From the NCBI GenBank assembly GCA_018881555.1, contig JACAXG010000081.1, positions 850,399 through 914,398 of the forward strand: a DNA stretch of 64,000 nt, read 5' to 3'. Positions 9,965-25,600 of this stretch are shown here, piece after piece (within the stretch, counting starts at the first letter, position 1; every line of letters starts with the position of its first letter). The notes below the pieces were generated by a model that saw only the letters and a program-made list of their open reading frames with translations, searched no databases and was not told the origin of the DNA. A program made the translations under genes and the position numbers. Origin of the DNA: Amblyornis subalaris (taxonomy: Eukaryota > Chordata > Aves > Passeriformes > Ptilonorhynchidae).

Positions 9965-12900
9965 GGTTGGCACTAGATTACAGCCCACACTCTCAGCAAA
10001 CTGGCATCCACAAATTCTATTTTTTTATACGACAGTGACAGCCTCCCCCTCACACNCAACTCAACAGAGGAAACCCCTCACGACAGGACCCCACCGCACC
10101 ACCCAGCTCCGCACACGGAGAGCCCTCCAGCCTCTCTGGAGACACTGTGGATGAAAGGCCAGAATCACGTAGGTACGTCCTGCACCTGCCAACCAGGACC
10201 AAGCAGGAGCAGGAGAACACCTGCATTATTCAGAGGCTCCAACTGAGCCCCAAAGGAAACAGAAGGTGTTTTCTACTTCACATGTGTGACTTTGAACAAA
10301 GGTGTCGTAAGAACAAGTCAGTGAGAAAGAGAAAAAAGCATCTGCTGCAATGTTCCATTTCCAAAGGGCCTGTGCAGTTGCAAAGTGTTCCTGAAAACTA
10401 TCTAATCCATCATAACCCCCCTAATGTGAAGTTCAGCATGAGATTAGAAACACCAAGTGCTGGAGTGAGGAATGGAGATCTGCAGCCAGGAAAATAAACC
10501 CAAACAGAATATGGGAATTACAAGTACAAAACCATCTTGAATTCACAGAGAATTGAGTATTTCACTTGCAACTCATTGAAAATCACTGAAAATATCGGGC
10601 TTCTTTTAATCCTAATAAATTAGCAAGTTTGCTCTCTACACCAGTTTTCTTCCTTTGAACTCGCTGACACTTTCACGCAAAGCCAGGTGGCAGGAGTGGC
10701 ACAAGAACCTTTATGAGACATCCCAACTGACCCAACCGACCCCAGGACATCCCAAATGACCCCACCATGTCCCAANTGACCCCACCATGACATGGAGCAT
10801 GACACCCAGAGATTCCTCACTGGGCTCTGCGGTTGCCATCNGCCCCTACACCAAGCCTGGACATGTGGATGACTTGGATCAGTTCTGGAACGGTTCAGAA
10901 CCTGTTTTCCCTCACACCNAGGTCACTACCTGGGTCAGTCCCACCCTCAGTCACGGGGGTGAGTTTGAAGGTACCAGCTGAGACACAAACCAGAGACAAA
11001 CATGGCTCTGACCAACCATGGAGATTCCTCAGTTTGGGGAGGAATGGAGAAGCCTCAGGCAGACACCCCCATGGACAATGGACCCTGGTCATTCATCCCC
11101 CCTCGGCCGAGGTCCAGGACCCTGCTCACCCAGCTTAGGGGACTGCCAGGAGCCCCCCACGTACACAAAGCTCATGGAAGGACTGAGCAGCAAATGCAAA
11201 GCAGTAATTCCAGATTTTCTGATTTAATAAATATAAAATAGGACACACAGGAAGTTCAACAAACACTCTCGGACGTCCCCAGGTTCATTTCTGAGGCAAT
11301 TCTAGAGCCGATTTATCAAGTATAACGTCAAAATTCCCACCCTTCCACAAAAAAAAAATAAAAGGAAAAAACCCCTATGGACTAGCACCAAAGAGAGATT
11401 CATAAATCTCCTAAATACAACTTCAGTCCAGCTCAGTTTCTTTTTCACCAGCTACACCTCTCTCGGTTATGTACAGACTCCTGACGCTACCCCAGCACAG
11501 CACTCCAGGATCTCCCCACACCACAAGGTTAGCTAATTCCAAGGTTAGGAGAGTGAGGATCACACCCTGTGTGTGTCAGGGGCTCTGGGGCCTGCCGAGG
11601 GGCACCCCAGCCACGAGGTCACTACGTTCCCACGGGGCTATAGCCACCAGATGATGCTGTTATTGAGCGGGAGAAGGGAGCCAGGAGGGAAAACCCAGCC
11701 TGGGAGCAGGACCAGAGCAGGCGTTGGGTCACCCAGAGAGAAAAGCTCCTCACACCGACACTGCTTGGGGCAGGTTTGGCTGAAGATACAGCTCTGATCC
11801 TCTCCCAGCACTGGCCACAGGCTCCACTCCGGAGGGCCAAACCCCAAACCAACCCCTCACCAACCCCCAGTGCCCNCTGTGTGCTCTGCACAGGGACAGA
11901 CAGAAGGTTGTGCATCAAAGCACAGCCACATCAGTTTGGGATAAAACAGAGACAACAGGCAGGAAAACCAACAGCACCAGGGGCACACGATGGACCTGTA
12001 CAGCCTGCAGGATTTCAATCCCTGGGAACNACTCGCTTGCTGCGGAATGCTGAACACAGCTTCTGCATGGAAAAGCTGAGGCAAAGGCCCAAAGCCCATG
12101 CTAGATCCGGGAAGGGAACTGAGGATTCCTGACATTCCCTACCCACATTTTTAGCCACTGAATACTTTGTGTCCGCACAAGGGAAAAAGCAACACTTGCA
12201 GATTCCAATCCCTTTTCATTTTTCCCTTTACAGAGCTCGCTTTAAGGCACATTCCAGCTCAGGCTGAATGAACTGCCTGCCTGCTCCACGGAGAGTAGGG
12301 AAGAGTTCACAGCATCTATCTACCCAGGAGCAGAGCTGGTGGGAATGCTGGTACTGCCGTTCCTTCCAGCCCCAAACCCAGCTCCCACCTTACCCCACAG
12401 CATGGGGAGACACCACGATGTTCGGGTGCCACCTCCCCAGCACCCATGGGTGAGGGGCCTTGACGTGCAGCCCCCGGGGCAGGGCTCTGCTCCGTTCCAC
12501 CGGTTATTCCCAGAACACACCCGCCTGGCTAAACTGGAACCAAACCAGCTGAGGAGACTGTCACCATGTCCCCTCCCTGCTGTCACCACCTCGGTCCTCA
12601 GGAGGTTTTATAGCCCAAAGTCAAATGTGTTTTCAATTTGAAAAAAATCTTTTTAGTTTGCACAGTGGCTGTTAACTCCACATCCAGGGAATGTTCTGCC
12701 TAATGCAGTACCTGGAGAGGTGAATGCCAAAGCCTCAGAATTCCCAGTGCCCATGGTGGTTCCGAGCTGGGGTGTGCTGGCCCTGCTGACCCCACAGAGC
12801 ACGGATGGCTCGGCCAGTGCTGCCGGGAAGTGGCAACACTGTGCTGAGACAGGGGAGGCACAGGCTGTGACACCGAGGTTCTCTATCACCAACAAACCAA

Positions 12901-15900
12901 TGGAACAATCCATCTTTGGGAAGCCACCAGAAATACTTTAACATCACTGCATGCCAGATTTCAGNGAGAATGGAAATAAAAACCCCTTCTGTCACTCTTC
13001 TCTAAGCATCTCCCAGGGAAAGACAGCACTGCCGAGCCCCAGCAGTGGCCCAGTACAGCCAGGCACCACCCACCAAANAGCAGGGAAATCCCCCAAACCC
13101 CACCTGGGGTTACTCTGAACTGCAAAAAGATTCCTCGCTCTGAAATGTGCCTTTGAACAACCTCAGCGTGAGCAAAGCCACATCTCAAACCCCAAATCCA
13201 CCCAACAGTAACCACCTCCGTCAANGTGCTGTGCAGTTTCGGCCCCACGCGATTTCCAAGCTGCCAATAACCAAAGCCTCAAGATCCCTGTTCCACCACG
13301 ACAAATCCTTGTCTGGGAGACTCCCCAGAGCCAGAGCCACACAATTCCAGCTCTGCCGAGTTTCATTACCCTCGGCTCTCTCTGCACAGAGTTTTACACG
13401 TCATGTAAAACCATCAGAAAGGTTTGGGATCTGACAAATCCTGCTGGAAGGATCAAGAAGCTCTTGAGAGACACAGACACTCTGGGGGTGTCTTCCCTTT
13501 TCTCCTGCTCCCTTGCTGGAGTCACCAAACTGGTGCACAGTTCCCCTGCCCCTCACTGGTCTACCAAGAGTGGGGTGTCCTTGGACCATGACCACAGGAA
13601 TGAAAAGCAGCAAGGGAAAAAGTGACCTCATTAATGACATCACTGTGCCCCTAAGGAGCTGCAGAGGGACCGGTGGGTTTGCAGGAGCCCCCAGGGCTCT
13701 GAGGGGATCAAGGGCAGCAGCTCCTCACCCACATCCCTCTTGCACCCCAAATCAGCATCTGAGATCTGCCAGGGGAGGGGGGCCCAACAACTGCTGTGAC
13801 TCATGGGCTGTCTGGGGACATCCTCTGTTGTACCCACCCCACAGCAGTGCCCAGAGAGCAGAGCCAGGCTGAGGACCAGCTAAGAACTGCTCCCATGGGA
13901 TGCTGAGACATGGAGCGACGCTCCATGTAAGGGTCAGGCCAGCTGAGGTAAGAATCCCGCTATCCAATGCTACCAGCTCTGAATAGCACCAGTCTGAGCA
14001 GGGCTGGGAGCCCCAGGCTCATCCCCTGGGATTCAGTGTGGTCAGGACACGGCCCCAGCAGTCCGGGCTGTGGAACCAGAGCCGCCCTCCCAGCAGCCCC
14101 CCTGTCCCTCACGCAGACAGGCCCCAAGCCAATTAACACCAGTTTAGATAAAACCACTCCAGCTGCTGGGGGGTGCAGCTGTACCAGCTCTAGAGAGAAC
14201 CTCAGATGCTGAGGAAGACGGGAATCGTGTGGTGCAGGGAGAGGTTCAGGGAGCACAGGGCTAAGGCCTGGTCTGAAATCTGCATCTCTTCAATCAAGGC
14301 TATTCCTGCCCCAGGAGCCATTTCCAGTTACAAGGCATAACATCAGCCACTCCGTGGTAACAATCCATGCATCAATCCATGCCACATTAAAACACTTTCT
14401 TGGCACAATTTATTTTTTCTGACCCAAACAAATAAGCCATTAGCAAGTCATTAACAATATTCTACCCTAAATTGTCAGTTTAACAGCCCTGTAAAAACAT
14501 TTTTAGTTTAAAAACAAAAGTGTGCATGCTGCTGATATTAAAACTGCAGTTACTCTTTCAGGAGTACCAGCTGTTTTGTTGCAAAGCATTTCCAACATAC
14601 TAATCTGTACAGTAGAGACCAAGACTCGTTGAAGGCAGTAGATGGCTGTGTCAGGTGCCTCGCAGGGCGCGGGGACAGCGACTCTCGGAATTTCTTGGAC
14701 ACTTCCAGATAGAATATTCAAGCCCTTTTGAGAGTTTGGTTCAGGCCGACCAGCACATAGTGAGAAAGGATTGTACATTCGTCTCTAAGTTGAAGAGAGC
14801 TGAACTGGTGTAATTTAGGCTCAATTCCAGAGGCTTGGGTTTGAGCTACTCCTTGAATAATGGGCTGTTCCTTACGCGTGGTTTTCCATGTCAGCGATCA
14901 CTGGCACTGCTTTTGGCCTTGCTACTCCACACCGATGAAAGCAGGGAGAACAAGGAAAGGAACAGAAGAGGATCTTAAAATGAACAGCTTCTTGCCAAAC
15001 CAGCAAGGATACCATTCCCCCTTGTCCCAGGCTCCATGGATATTTCTATCAGATTTTCATATTGTAAGCGCTTCTCAGGAAGAGAGANAACTCCGGAACA
15101 GTGAGTGTTTATTAGAATATTTTTTGTTAAATAAAGAGCAGGGGAAAAAAAAGGAAAAAAAAAAAAGTACTGCAGATTTAATTTCACATCTTGGCTCTGC
15201 TCTGACAAAGAAAAAGTTACTGAACTCAGCAACCACTTCTTGTCCCAAGCCAGGGATTAATTAATGCCCCTCCCAAAACTTGTACCTGTCCCAACCCACC
15301 CCCCAACCCCAACCCTTCCCATTTTATTTCCCAACTAGACAACACTGTTGGCAAATCAAGACAGCATGAAACTTACAGCAATAAAACAACAAACCCCCGT
15401 GTGAAGCGTGCCAACGCATCGGGGAGCTCTCCTGTGCTGCTCCCGTCGGGAATGCTGCCGGAGGCAGCTGTACCTTTCACANAGGGCACACTTCGAGCAC
15501 GCTCCATGGTGCAACTGCAAGTGCTGCAGAACCACAGGACAAGAGACTGAACACCTGAATTTTTCCCCCAGGACTTCTCATCAGGGACGCGCGCGTGGTT
15601 CTCCGACCGCGGCAGCAACACTCAGGGAGCGCGATCCGATGCTTTAGCACAAACTCCAAGTCTCCAGTTCAGCACGGCGTAAGGCATGTGGACAAGAGAG
15701 ACACGAGCAGAACGCAGCAGGGTCAGGGAACAGCATTGGTGAGCCACGCTCCAGTTTGTCCATCCGACCCCCCTCTGCATCCCCGATTCCCACCGCAGCC
15801 GACGCAATCCAGGTGCTATCGCAGNGCTGCCGAGGCTGTTTGGTTTTGGCCAACGGTTCAAGACCAGCTCCTTGTGGTTCCACTCGGATGGAAACGCAGA

Positions 15901-16654
15901 AACATTGGCGGGAGCTGTCGGAGAAGCCGCAGGGATGTCTGCAGGGATGTCTGCAGCTCATCCGAACTCTGCCCTCAACTTCAGTGTCACTGCACTAAAT
16001 CGGGAGATACTGGATGGGGAGTAAACTGGCCCAGCCACTAGCACTGTCACAGAATGTGTGTTTTTAAAAAACAGAACAAAAGGCAAACAGATTAATTATG
16101 AACCCTTCTTTTCAGAAGCAGACCAGGATTAAAAAAATTCCCGCAAAATTAAAATGTTAGATCCTCCATCTAAAAAAAAGTTTATACAGATGTGCTGCGA
16201 GTGACCCCCACACGGGTCTGAGCAGCACCTTACAGTACAGACTAAGACTTGAAGAGCTGATCTCACATTGGAAGTCTTTTAATTAAAAAAAAAAAAAAGT
16301 GGCTCTGGCTGGGGTGACACAAAGGGGACACTTGGGACACTTCAGAGCACAAGGCAGAGGCGGGGCTGGCAGCCTCCAGGCCGTGGAGCGGAGTACCGGG
16401 AAAGGGGCACTTCATGCACAAAATGTATTTTACAAAATACAGATCCAAAAAAAAAAGCAAAAAAAGCCAAAAAAAAAAAAAAAAGAAGAAAAAAAAAATC
16501 CCACCTTGCACTAAATCGCAGCACTCTGAACACTTGCTCTGCCCCAGGCGGCTGCCCATGCCTGGTGTGAGGGAGGAGGCATGGAAACGGGGAGGGGAGG
16601 GAAATCCAGGTCTCAGTCTGCTTTTGGGAATTGCTCTCGCAGGGACGTCGTCAG
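9965..16654 (-). other. Probable long NUDT3 3' UTR
   Basis: No coding exon is seen between the NUDT3 stop codon and the distal poly(A) candidates. The stretch is AT-richer than the flanks, with several minus-strand AATAAA words. Just past the stop there is a long plus-strand A-rich tract (about 16447-16499), meaning a U-rich tract in the mRNA, and another A run at 16279-16298. The upstream limit is certain (stop codon); the downstream limit is an inference. Confidence 0.45.
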
Positions 16655-19600
16655 TCATCTGATGTCGGACACGGAGCTCTCGGAGTACGGCGTGGTCATG
16701 ACCGGGGTGCCGTTGTTGGCCAGACAGCCTTGCCTCAAGGTCTCAAAATACGAGGCCTGCACTGGTTTATGATACTGCAGAACTTTTATGGCATCTTCTA
16801 TCTTAAACCATTCCCTTTTCCTTCCTGAGGGCCAAGAGAGAAATCAGTAGATGCAATAGGACAATATTCTCTGATCTCCAGGGCCTCCCCCTCCAACCCC
16901 ACACCAACAGCTCCCCATCGCCAGGGACNGGTGTTTGTTTAGGCACTACACCCCATCTTCCATTTTGTAATTAAAAAACCCCACATTTATTTTGCTATTT
17001 CTGCAATTTCTACTCAAGACAGATGCTCNTTTTAAGACAACCTAGAACACACACCAAGCAACACCCAATTTCTATCAGTTTGCAAGTGAAATTCAGTTTC
17101 CTGTGGACAGCTCGCAGCTCTGACTCCTCCCATAAAGAGCCTGAGGAGAGTCAGTCAGTTCCCACAAACCTTGTGGCAGGTTCATTTCCATTTGGGAATC
17201 CAATTTAAATGCAAAGATTTCGAAGATAACAGGGAATGATTAACCCACACTGCCCACATGTATTTCCTCCTGTCTTAGACAGGACAGTTCTTCATGCTCT
17301 TTGGTACTTTCCAGTGCAAGAATTAAACACAAAGTTGCTGTAGATGCAACTGAACAGTTATTTGGCTTCTCCTGGGCCACAGAGGTGAAAAAAGCATCAA
17401 TTTGACCATAAATTCTTTTCCCAAGCAACCAAAGGAAACACCACTGTGGCTCTTCCCGACCCCTCTCACACAGATTGCAGGTCCCAGAGGGATGCTGAGC
17501 TGACATGGTCTATCTGCAGCAGTTAATGCAGCAAGCACCAAGCTTACCAATGTTGACAGAGTCCTCCCAGTCCTCCAACACTTCGGTGACGATGAGTACG
17601 TAAACATATGTCCTGTGCTTCCTGTCCCGGTTCTGCAAGGCAAAGGGGACAGAGTAACAACCAACCTACCAGAGTAACAACAAACCCGTTCAGGCAGGAG
17701 GGCACTGGGTGACTGCAGGAGTCAAACTGCCCACCCAACACTGCACCTCAGGCACAGCTCCTCCCACATCACAGCTCATTCTTAGCTACTAAAAACTGTT
17801 GCATTTTAAATCAGAGCGGTCTGAAAGCGTCAACAGGGACTGGAGCCCAAAAATGTAGTCCCTGATCCGTGCAGCAGNGGTTTGTGGACTGATGTGGACT
17901 GATACATTAGTTCCTAACTGGGAAGATTTTTACTTATTTCAGGCAAGTCTGAAAGAGTCAGTGACAGAACAAGAGCGAGAAGTCTGGTACCTGCCCACTG
18001 AGGTGTGGCTGCACTGATGCTCTGGGTGCTAAAGAAGGAAGGGGGGACCCCACTTCAACTGGTGTGAATATTCAGTCACACCAGTTATCACCAGTGATTT
18101 CACTGAAGTGCCCACTGCAATGATCAGAATTGCTGAGCAGGTGTGTTTTTGTTNACCAGAGACTTTGAAGTTCGCCTCAGCTCACTTCACAACCCTGCAG
18201 AGCCATTGTTACTCCAANATGATTTTTTTGCAACAAAATTTCCCAGCGCCCATGTCTGAAACTTACCTCAAAAATTCCCACTAATCTTCCTAACGTCCCT
18301 TTCACTCCAGCCTAGGGAAGTTCAAAGAAAAAAGAAACATGCTTTAACAACAGCTCAGTCAGTACATGTTTCCTACTTGTTGTGCAGGACCAGTTCCTTT
18401 AGGACAGGAAGCAAACGCTCTAAAATTCTGCTAATCTTAAACCAACACAGTCACAAGACAAANGACAGAAACGTATCCCCAGCGCTCACCATCCAAGCAT
18501 TCTCAGGATTTTTTTTCTTGTTTTCCTATATTCAAACAATTTTGAATTCAATCTGGAGGAAGAAGAAATATTTGAGGAGTTACTCCTTGCATACCAATAC
18601 ACTCCTCGTGACCAGAATCTCCTCTGCAGGTTATTCCAGCCTGAGCACAGGGAACATTGGCTTTGAGGTTTAGCAGTTTCACCCCTTCAAAATCAGAGTT
18701 AAAGAAAATAAAGTATGTGTAAGACATCCACTTACACCCCCAGAACAACGTGACAGCTCCCAGGCATTTCAGGGGTGTCCTGCACACACTTGAAACAAGC
18801 CAACATAAACACNAAACGCTGTGATGTGGCCCCCGCACTAGGAACAAGAGGGGTTTGGATGTAACACAAAGGGCAGATGTGTGCTGAAATAAGGCTCTTG
18901 AATCAAGCAGAGACACAAATCTAGAGAAGATCTAAGCAACAGTTTTGTCTGTTTGAAGACTACTGAGGATGTACCACTCCATCACATTTGGTGTCCCTTT
19001 TGGTACCTCCCTNCTGGCTCCCTCCCCTCCTCCCGCCTTGGCTCTCCATGCAAAACCCCATCCCACTGTTCTGCCTCTGCTTTATATTCCCTCCTTTTTA
19101 GGACTGTAAATGGTTGGAACTCAATTGCTACATACAAGATGAGATCTTGCTCCATGACTTAACAGGTCTGAACCAACCCACACAGCCTGGCACACAACCC
19201 AGCCACAACTGGGAGGTAGAGTCGGCTCTGTCTCCAGCAGCTGGAACACATCCTGAACAGCCCAGGGAAACTGTGCCTCTTGCAGACGAGACACAGGGAT
19301 CTGATTATGCCAAAAAAAAATGTTTGGGCCATGTTAATGATAAGACAANTTCTCTGTCCTACTGACCAGCTGCTGCACAGCCACGTGCTTTCAGAAAGGA
19401 AGAACTTTCATTAATTAGATGATTTTCCTGGTTAAGTTCCAGCCTATTGAATGAACATACANAGGTACCAAACAATCCAGCCACAGCACACCTCACTCCT
19501 GCTTCCAGTGGGGGCTGACTTGGAACTGCCCCAGGAGCAAAGGGTTTGTAGTTCCCTCACTACTAGCACTCCCAGAAATCTATAAATCCTTTTGGTAACG

Positions 19601-22600
19601 CCCTCACTGAGCTCCACTTCTAGGAAGAAGATTTTCAACTGAACCTTTTCTTCTGCTTTTGGATACGAGCTTTATTGTCTCATCAGTACTTCTGACATCN
19701 TGCTCAGCCCAGAGGTGCCCCACTGACTGTGACCCCGGGGCTATTTCTGGAGCAGGCAGCAATTCCGTGAAGGTCGGTGTCCGCGTGCGCAGGAGGGGCC
19801 GGGCAGAGCCGGCCTGACCTTTGCGGGCGAGCGATTCCACCTCCTCTGCACACCCTGCTGACCTGGCCTCAGCCTTCCCTGAAGGCATCTGGAATGCAAA
19901 TGCTCCAAATGCACTTCCCTCAAGGAACTCCTTCAGCAGGGATATATTTTTAGCTAAGCCGTGTTCAACAGGCAGCAGGGAGGAACTCGAGGCTTCCACC
20001 TTCACAACATACGGACATAAATGTATTGAAAGGTGAAGCATAATTAAGTATTTCTGGAAAATAACTGGCTTAAGCCAATTCTTCACTGGTTCCTGGAAAA
20101 GGCTGCTGAATTTCTGCTCTCCTTTCCTGCAGGCACAGAATCAAAAGCCAGGGATGCTGTTGTGATGGTTTAGTGAACTNTTGAGCCTGACTAGAAATAA
20201 ATTTATCTCCAGGCAACTGGCCAGCCTGGCGACGAAAAATGAATTCTGCTCAACCAGCCTCCCAGACAGTTTATCCCAGCTCTAGAACTTGAAGTAGCAG
20301 AGGCAGGTGAGGAGCCCTTCCTTCTGTGCTGGTAGAGAGGCGACGGAAATAACGCTGTCTGCAAGCCAGGATCCTCCTGCTCTGTCCTGCCTGGTCTCAT
20401 TTGCCCAAAAAGGCACAAAAAATTATGCCAAGACAAACATGTGCTGTAGAAAAATCATGTTGAATTATCATCAGACAACTCGAGAGAACTCTAAGCTTTG
20501 CTTCACGCACNAACTTCTCATGTGCAGTTGTAAATGGTGACATAAATGAAGGGTTTGATTCATACAAACACTGGGCTGGTTTTATAGAGCGAGTCCCTAC
20601 CAAAGCCTGCAAAGCACATCAGCCACTGCTCCTCGGGGCCAATGCCTCCCTCAGCCCACTTTTCTGGTACAGAGCATTTTAAAGACAACACACAGGACAC
20701 CCAACACAGACTGGGATTGTCATACACCTGTTTTTGATAAAGCACTGAATTCCCCCCACCAACAGGAGAGTTGGTCTCTGTGCAATGGAACAAACAAGTA
20801 TGCAAGTGGAATTCACAGCCTCACCCAAACTTCTAACACAGAAGTTGCCCAAGACACCTGAGAAAATAACCTATGNCTGTTATCACTACCAAATCAAGCT
20901 TGGTAACCAGCAACAGAACTGCCAGGCTCCTCTCTGGGCAAGCTCCACACCCCCTCCTTTCATATGGGCCAACAGCATTTTCTTGAAGAGTTAAAGCACA
21001 GTCACAGGCTCACCCAGGACTGCAGCAGTGTTTAAATCTTAATTTGCAGCAGATGTCTCAGGAATTTTCTCCTTGATAGTAAAACGGATTGAGAATCCTC
21101 TGCCCTGCTGGGCCAGGACAGTGAGTGTGGCAGAGGCAGCACAATTGGTTTTGTGCCCCCTAAGCACCGGAAGTGCTGCACANGGAGCCAGTGCTGCAAT
21201 CCTCAAAGTACATGGAGAGCCCTAGGAGGATCCCAGGAAGATGCTACTGAACCCATCAACGGGGTGGGAGAGCACCAGCACCAACTGTTCCATCTGCAGG
21301 TGTGGAAACAAAGCAAGGCAATCCTACAACAGGATTCCCCGGGAAGAGGCACCTCAGGTACAACAGAGAACACACAGAGCTTGCAAAATGAGCTTTTTCC
21401 CTGCTCTGCTGATCCAAACCAGTGTCCAGGGGAGGAGGAAAAAGCAGCTCTGGCAAGAACACATCAGCCACAGCCAGAGCCAGAGCCAGCTGCCCGAGCA
21501 GCACACACTTCAAACCCTCGCCGCACCCAGAGGGGTGGGCTGGGAGCTCAGGACAAGGAACAAAAATCTGGAGGAAATGAAGCTTTACTAGTTCTGCTGC
21601 TCATGGAACAACTTGTTTTAATAAAGAAAAATTACTGGAGACATCCAAGAACAGCAGGTTCAGGTTTCAAAGCTGAAAATAAGTTGGGGTCAGATGCAAA
21701 AAGCAGCCTGCAGCAACACCATCTGTTCCTCGGGACAGCTTTTATTTCCTTCCATCTGAGCTAAGGAAAATGTGGGTTGGAATTTCAGCTATTTTACTTT
21801 GCTCTATTAGGCTCAAAGCCTGCATCTACTACAGATTACTGCTGGGCAAGAAGACTGCAGTGGAACACCCAAATCCTTGCTCTAAGACCTGCACTACTGA
21901 AGGTGCAAATCCCACCCCTGAGGGCTGTGGACACGTTTGAAGGATGCTGATTCCAGGCCAAATTGGGCAAACTCTGCTGTCTCAGAGAGGGTTAGACTCA
22001 TTCATCTAATTCTGCACTGCATGACACCTCTATTTGCTTCTACACTTGTGAAATAGAAATGGAATACCATGTTAGAGTGAGGAACTTTCAGACACTGCAC
22101 TCATTTTTGTGAAGTTTACACAGGGTAAGGGACAGTGACTTTGAGCCACCACTTGCACTGGGTATGACTAACTAAGGAGGAGTTCAAGGCCATCATTTCA
22201 TCATTCATCTGTGAGCCCTGCAGTATTTTTTAAAAGTCTTCCTATTTTAGCACTGAGATATCAATATCTGTAGTCTAAATCACTAACAAAATACATGAAA
22301 CACAAAAGATTATCTATAAAGCATGTTTAGAAGAGGGGGGGAAAAAAGTTCCAGCAACCAGATCAAAGTACGGTCATGATGGACTATTTTTGATATTGGC
22401 ACCAATTGCCTGTTTGATCACAGATCAAGCACAGCTTATCTGGCTTTTGACTCCCATGAAGAAAGCACAACTAACACTCCTGCAATGTTATAAAATTTGA
22501 CATTTACTAAGTATTTAAAGGTCAGGATGTGAAGAATGCTCTAAGTGAAAAATTAAATGGCTTTGAGTTTCACAGATGAGTGTGGAGGCTTTTTTCCAAA

Positions 22601-25600
22601 GCCACTTTATAATAAGTTTAAGGCATCTATTTCTAAACCATGGTCTTCACCCGTTCCTCACACCCATAAAACCCCTTATTCCTAAGCAAAAACCACACTC
22701 CGTGAGCATCAACACCTGTTTGAAAAGGGCACACACTTTCCCGAAGGTGAACTTTAGAACACACCTGGAGTTCCCAGCTCTGTAAGACTGACTACAGCAC
22801 TTCTCAACACCCTGTCAGAAATAAGAGGGTTTATTCTGAAGAGGCTGCTGTGACCCAGAGCTGGCGTGTTGTCTCCTGCCACTCTGCCACAAACAATGCC
22901 CAAGAACTCCAGTCACTTCCAATTTCATGCAGACAACAGCGAGCATGACAAGTGTTGGTACCTGTCTACTTTAATACTTGTGCTGGTACAGATTAATATA
23001 GATAAGGACTATCTCAAACTAGGACAAGGACTTGAACTCAAACTGGGACAGAGGGATCACAGCTTTCACTCAGAATCAACATTTCATTTCAGGAACAGGA
23101 AGAGGGAAAAGTTAGATAACTTTAGATGACAATTATTCCAACAATAACACGGATAAACCCAAACATACACAGTAAAATTAAAACAGTGAACACAGAAGTT
23201 AAAATGTTCGTTTAGGGAAGCATATTTTGAAAAGAAAATGCACACCACGCGAAAGAGAATGAACTGAGAAGAGAGAGCCTATTGTCATCTTCAAAAGCTA
23301 CAAGCAACTGGAAGGGTCACGAGTCCTTACAGCTCTTCCAACCAGTTCTTATTAAAAACTGGAAGAGGCAGACCAAACTCAAGGAAAGAAACCTCACACA
23401 TTTTTTCCACAGCTTTGAGCAGCATTGTGCTCATTGACATGGAGGAAACTGGATTTTCCCTCTCCCAAAAGGAGCAGCAGACTGGACATGTGTCCACACA
23501 AGTGACAGACANGCCTGTCCCAAGAGAGAAACAAAGACATCAAACCTACTCAGGAATCAGCCTCAGCTCCAACTGGCCCAAAACCACCTGGATTCACACG
23601 GAAGGGAGAGCAAGAGCTCCCAGCAGCCTCCTGAAACCCCTTCTGCCAAACCAATAGCACGAGCTGGGCAGGTGTGTGCTCTGGTCTTTCCTAGCTTTCC
23701 CTCTGTGCTCCAACATCACCCCGTGTGCGTACTCCCCAGGGATGTTCTGCGGCAAACAGCTCCCAGAGCTCGAGGCCAGGGATTTGGGGATAATTCTGGG
23801 TGCAGAACCTTAGCAGCACAGCCCACATGGGGAAGGCCTCACACCCCCACTGGCAGCTGCAGAGCGCTCACATCATTCCATATGGGACAGAACTCTCAGG
23901 AAGCCTTTGTTGTGACAACTCCTGACAGCTCCGTGTCATCTCCTCCACCTGCACCTGCACNACCCAGGGCTGGGGATGCCCAGGTGAGCTGGGGGTGCCC
24001 AGGTGATCCGGGGGTGCTCCCAGCACTCCGAGGTGCCGCTGCTCCCTGTTGGGAGCAGTCAGGCAGAGGTGCCTCGCCGGGCACAGCTCAGCCCTGCCAG
24101 GCTGCCACGGCTTGAGTTACACTCGCAGTGGGCACCGGTCCACGTGAGCAGGGAACACCAGCCGAGCGAGCGGGATTATCTCAGCCAGCCCAAACCAGTT
24201 CCTGCGCTGCCAGAGCCGTGCCAAGGCTCCCTTTCAGCCAGGGCTGTCATGGAAAGAGCGCGGCTCTCCCAGGGCGCTGCTGCCCGGGCAGGGAGCGTCC
24301 TCACACATTTATTTTAAGGGTTGAGAGCCGAAGCCCTGCACCTCCTGAATGAACGCTGGACTTCTGTATCAAATCACTTCATTATTAATAACACTTGGGC
24401 TGTAAAGCAGGAGTCTGCAGCTAAAAATATTTCTATTGTTCTGGTTACACTCACTTTGGCTTGTAATGCGGTTGAAAGGTTGCCGAGTTACTGGAAAAGC
24501 AGGAGCTGGGTTACAAGCTGGAAATAAAATTTGCAAGCAGCAATCCCCAGTACTAGAGGGACCTAAAGACACTGAAAAAAATAAACTTTGACTGTATAAT
24601 CTCTTTCTGATAAACTGCTAGATTATAAAAACATCCAAAGAGAAACACACAGCTCGGGATCTGCCACATTGGATTAGTCCAACAGTTCAAATATTCAGAG
24701 TTTTGTTAGCAGCAGGTACTTCCAAATAATTCAGGAAGAAACCTGCATATACCACACAATTCAATAAAGCAGCTACAGGAGGAGCTTCCTCCCAAGTCCC
24801 ATCAATTAGCTCTTGATTTCTGCTCTACACAGAGCACAAAGATTTATAACCCTCTCGAAAGCATTTTTAATCCTGCCTTATGTAACCATGAACCTACTTG
24901 GTCATCCATCTATAATCATGCAACTGTTTCTGAACCTAAGCATCTCTCCAATTTGTTAATACTCACATGCAAATTCTAAAGACATGTTTTACATACAATG
25001 CAGTCAACTGCCACTTGCCGCCTTTACGTTTCTTAGGAAGAAAAAAATTGTTCTTCTAGCTCTAAGAGAAAAATATGCCTTCTCCCTACAGCCCATTGAT
25101 CTGTGTTTGATCTGCTGCTTGATCTCCTTCCTGAAACAGCTTCAAGAGAGGAAGAAAGAGCAAACCAACCAACCCATGCACACTTTAGGAATTGTTGGTA
25201 ACGTACAGTCAATTTTGCTTATTCATATAAACCTCACAATCTGTTCCAGACCAAAACATACTGAGGTCCATTTGGAGTGTTTTTAGTGGCTCATAAGGCT
25301 TTATTTCTACCTTCTACCCAAGTACGGCTCCACAAAGGCACAGCTGAATTTTCTTAGCTGAGTTCTCTTACAAAACTGTTCTTCATACAGAGAAACAAAG
25401 CAGAGAATATCATATGCATCATATGCATCATATGCACTGAAGTGACTAGAGCTGAACTTTATTTTCAGTTAAAGGTATCAGACGAGGACAAGTTCATTCC
25501 TACTGAGAGGTTTAATTACATTCCCATGTTCTCTTTATTTAGAACTCCAGTTTCCTCCCACATGGGATGGAGATATCACCAGTGACCCTATCTCCCTCTT

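Noticed and set aside
16447..16499. A-rich tract just past the NUDT3 stop as a retroposed poly(A) tail on the plus strand
   Set aside because: No recognisable retrocopy precedes it and no target-site duplication was seen; it is better read as a U-rich part of the NUDT3 3' UTR.
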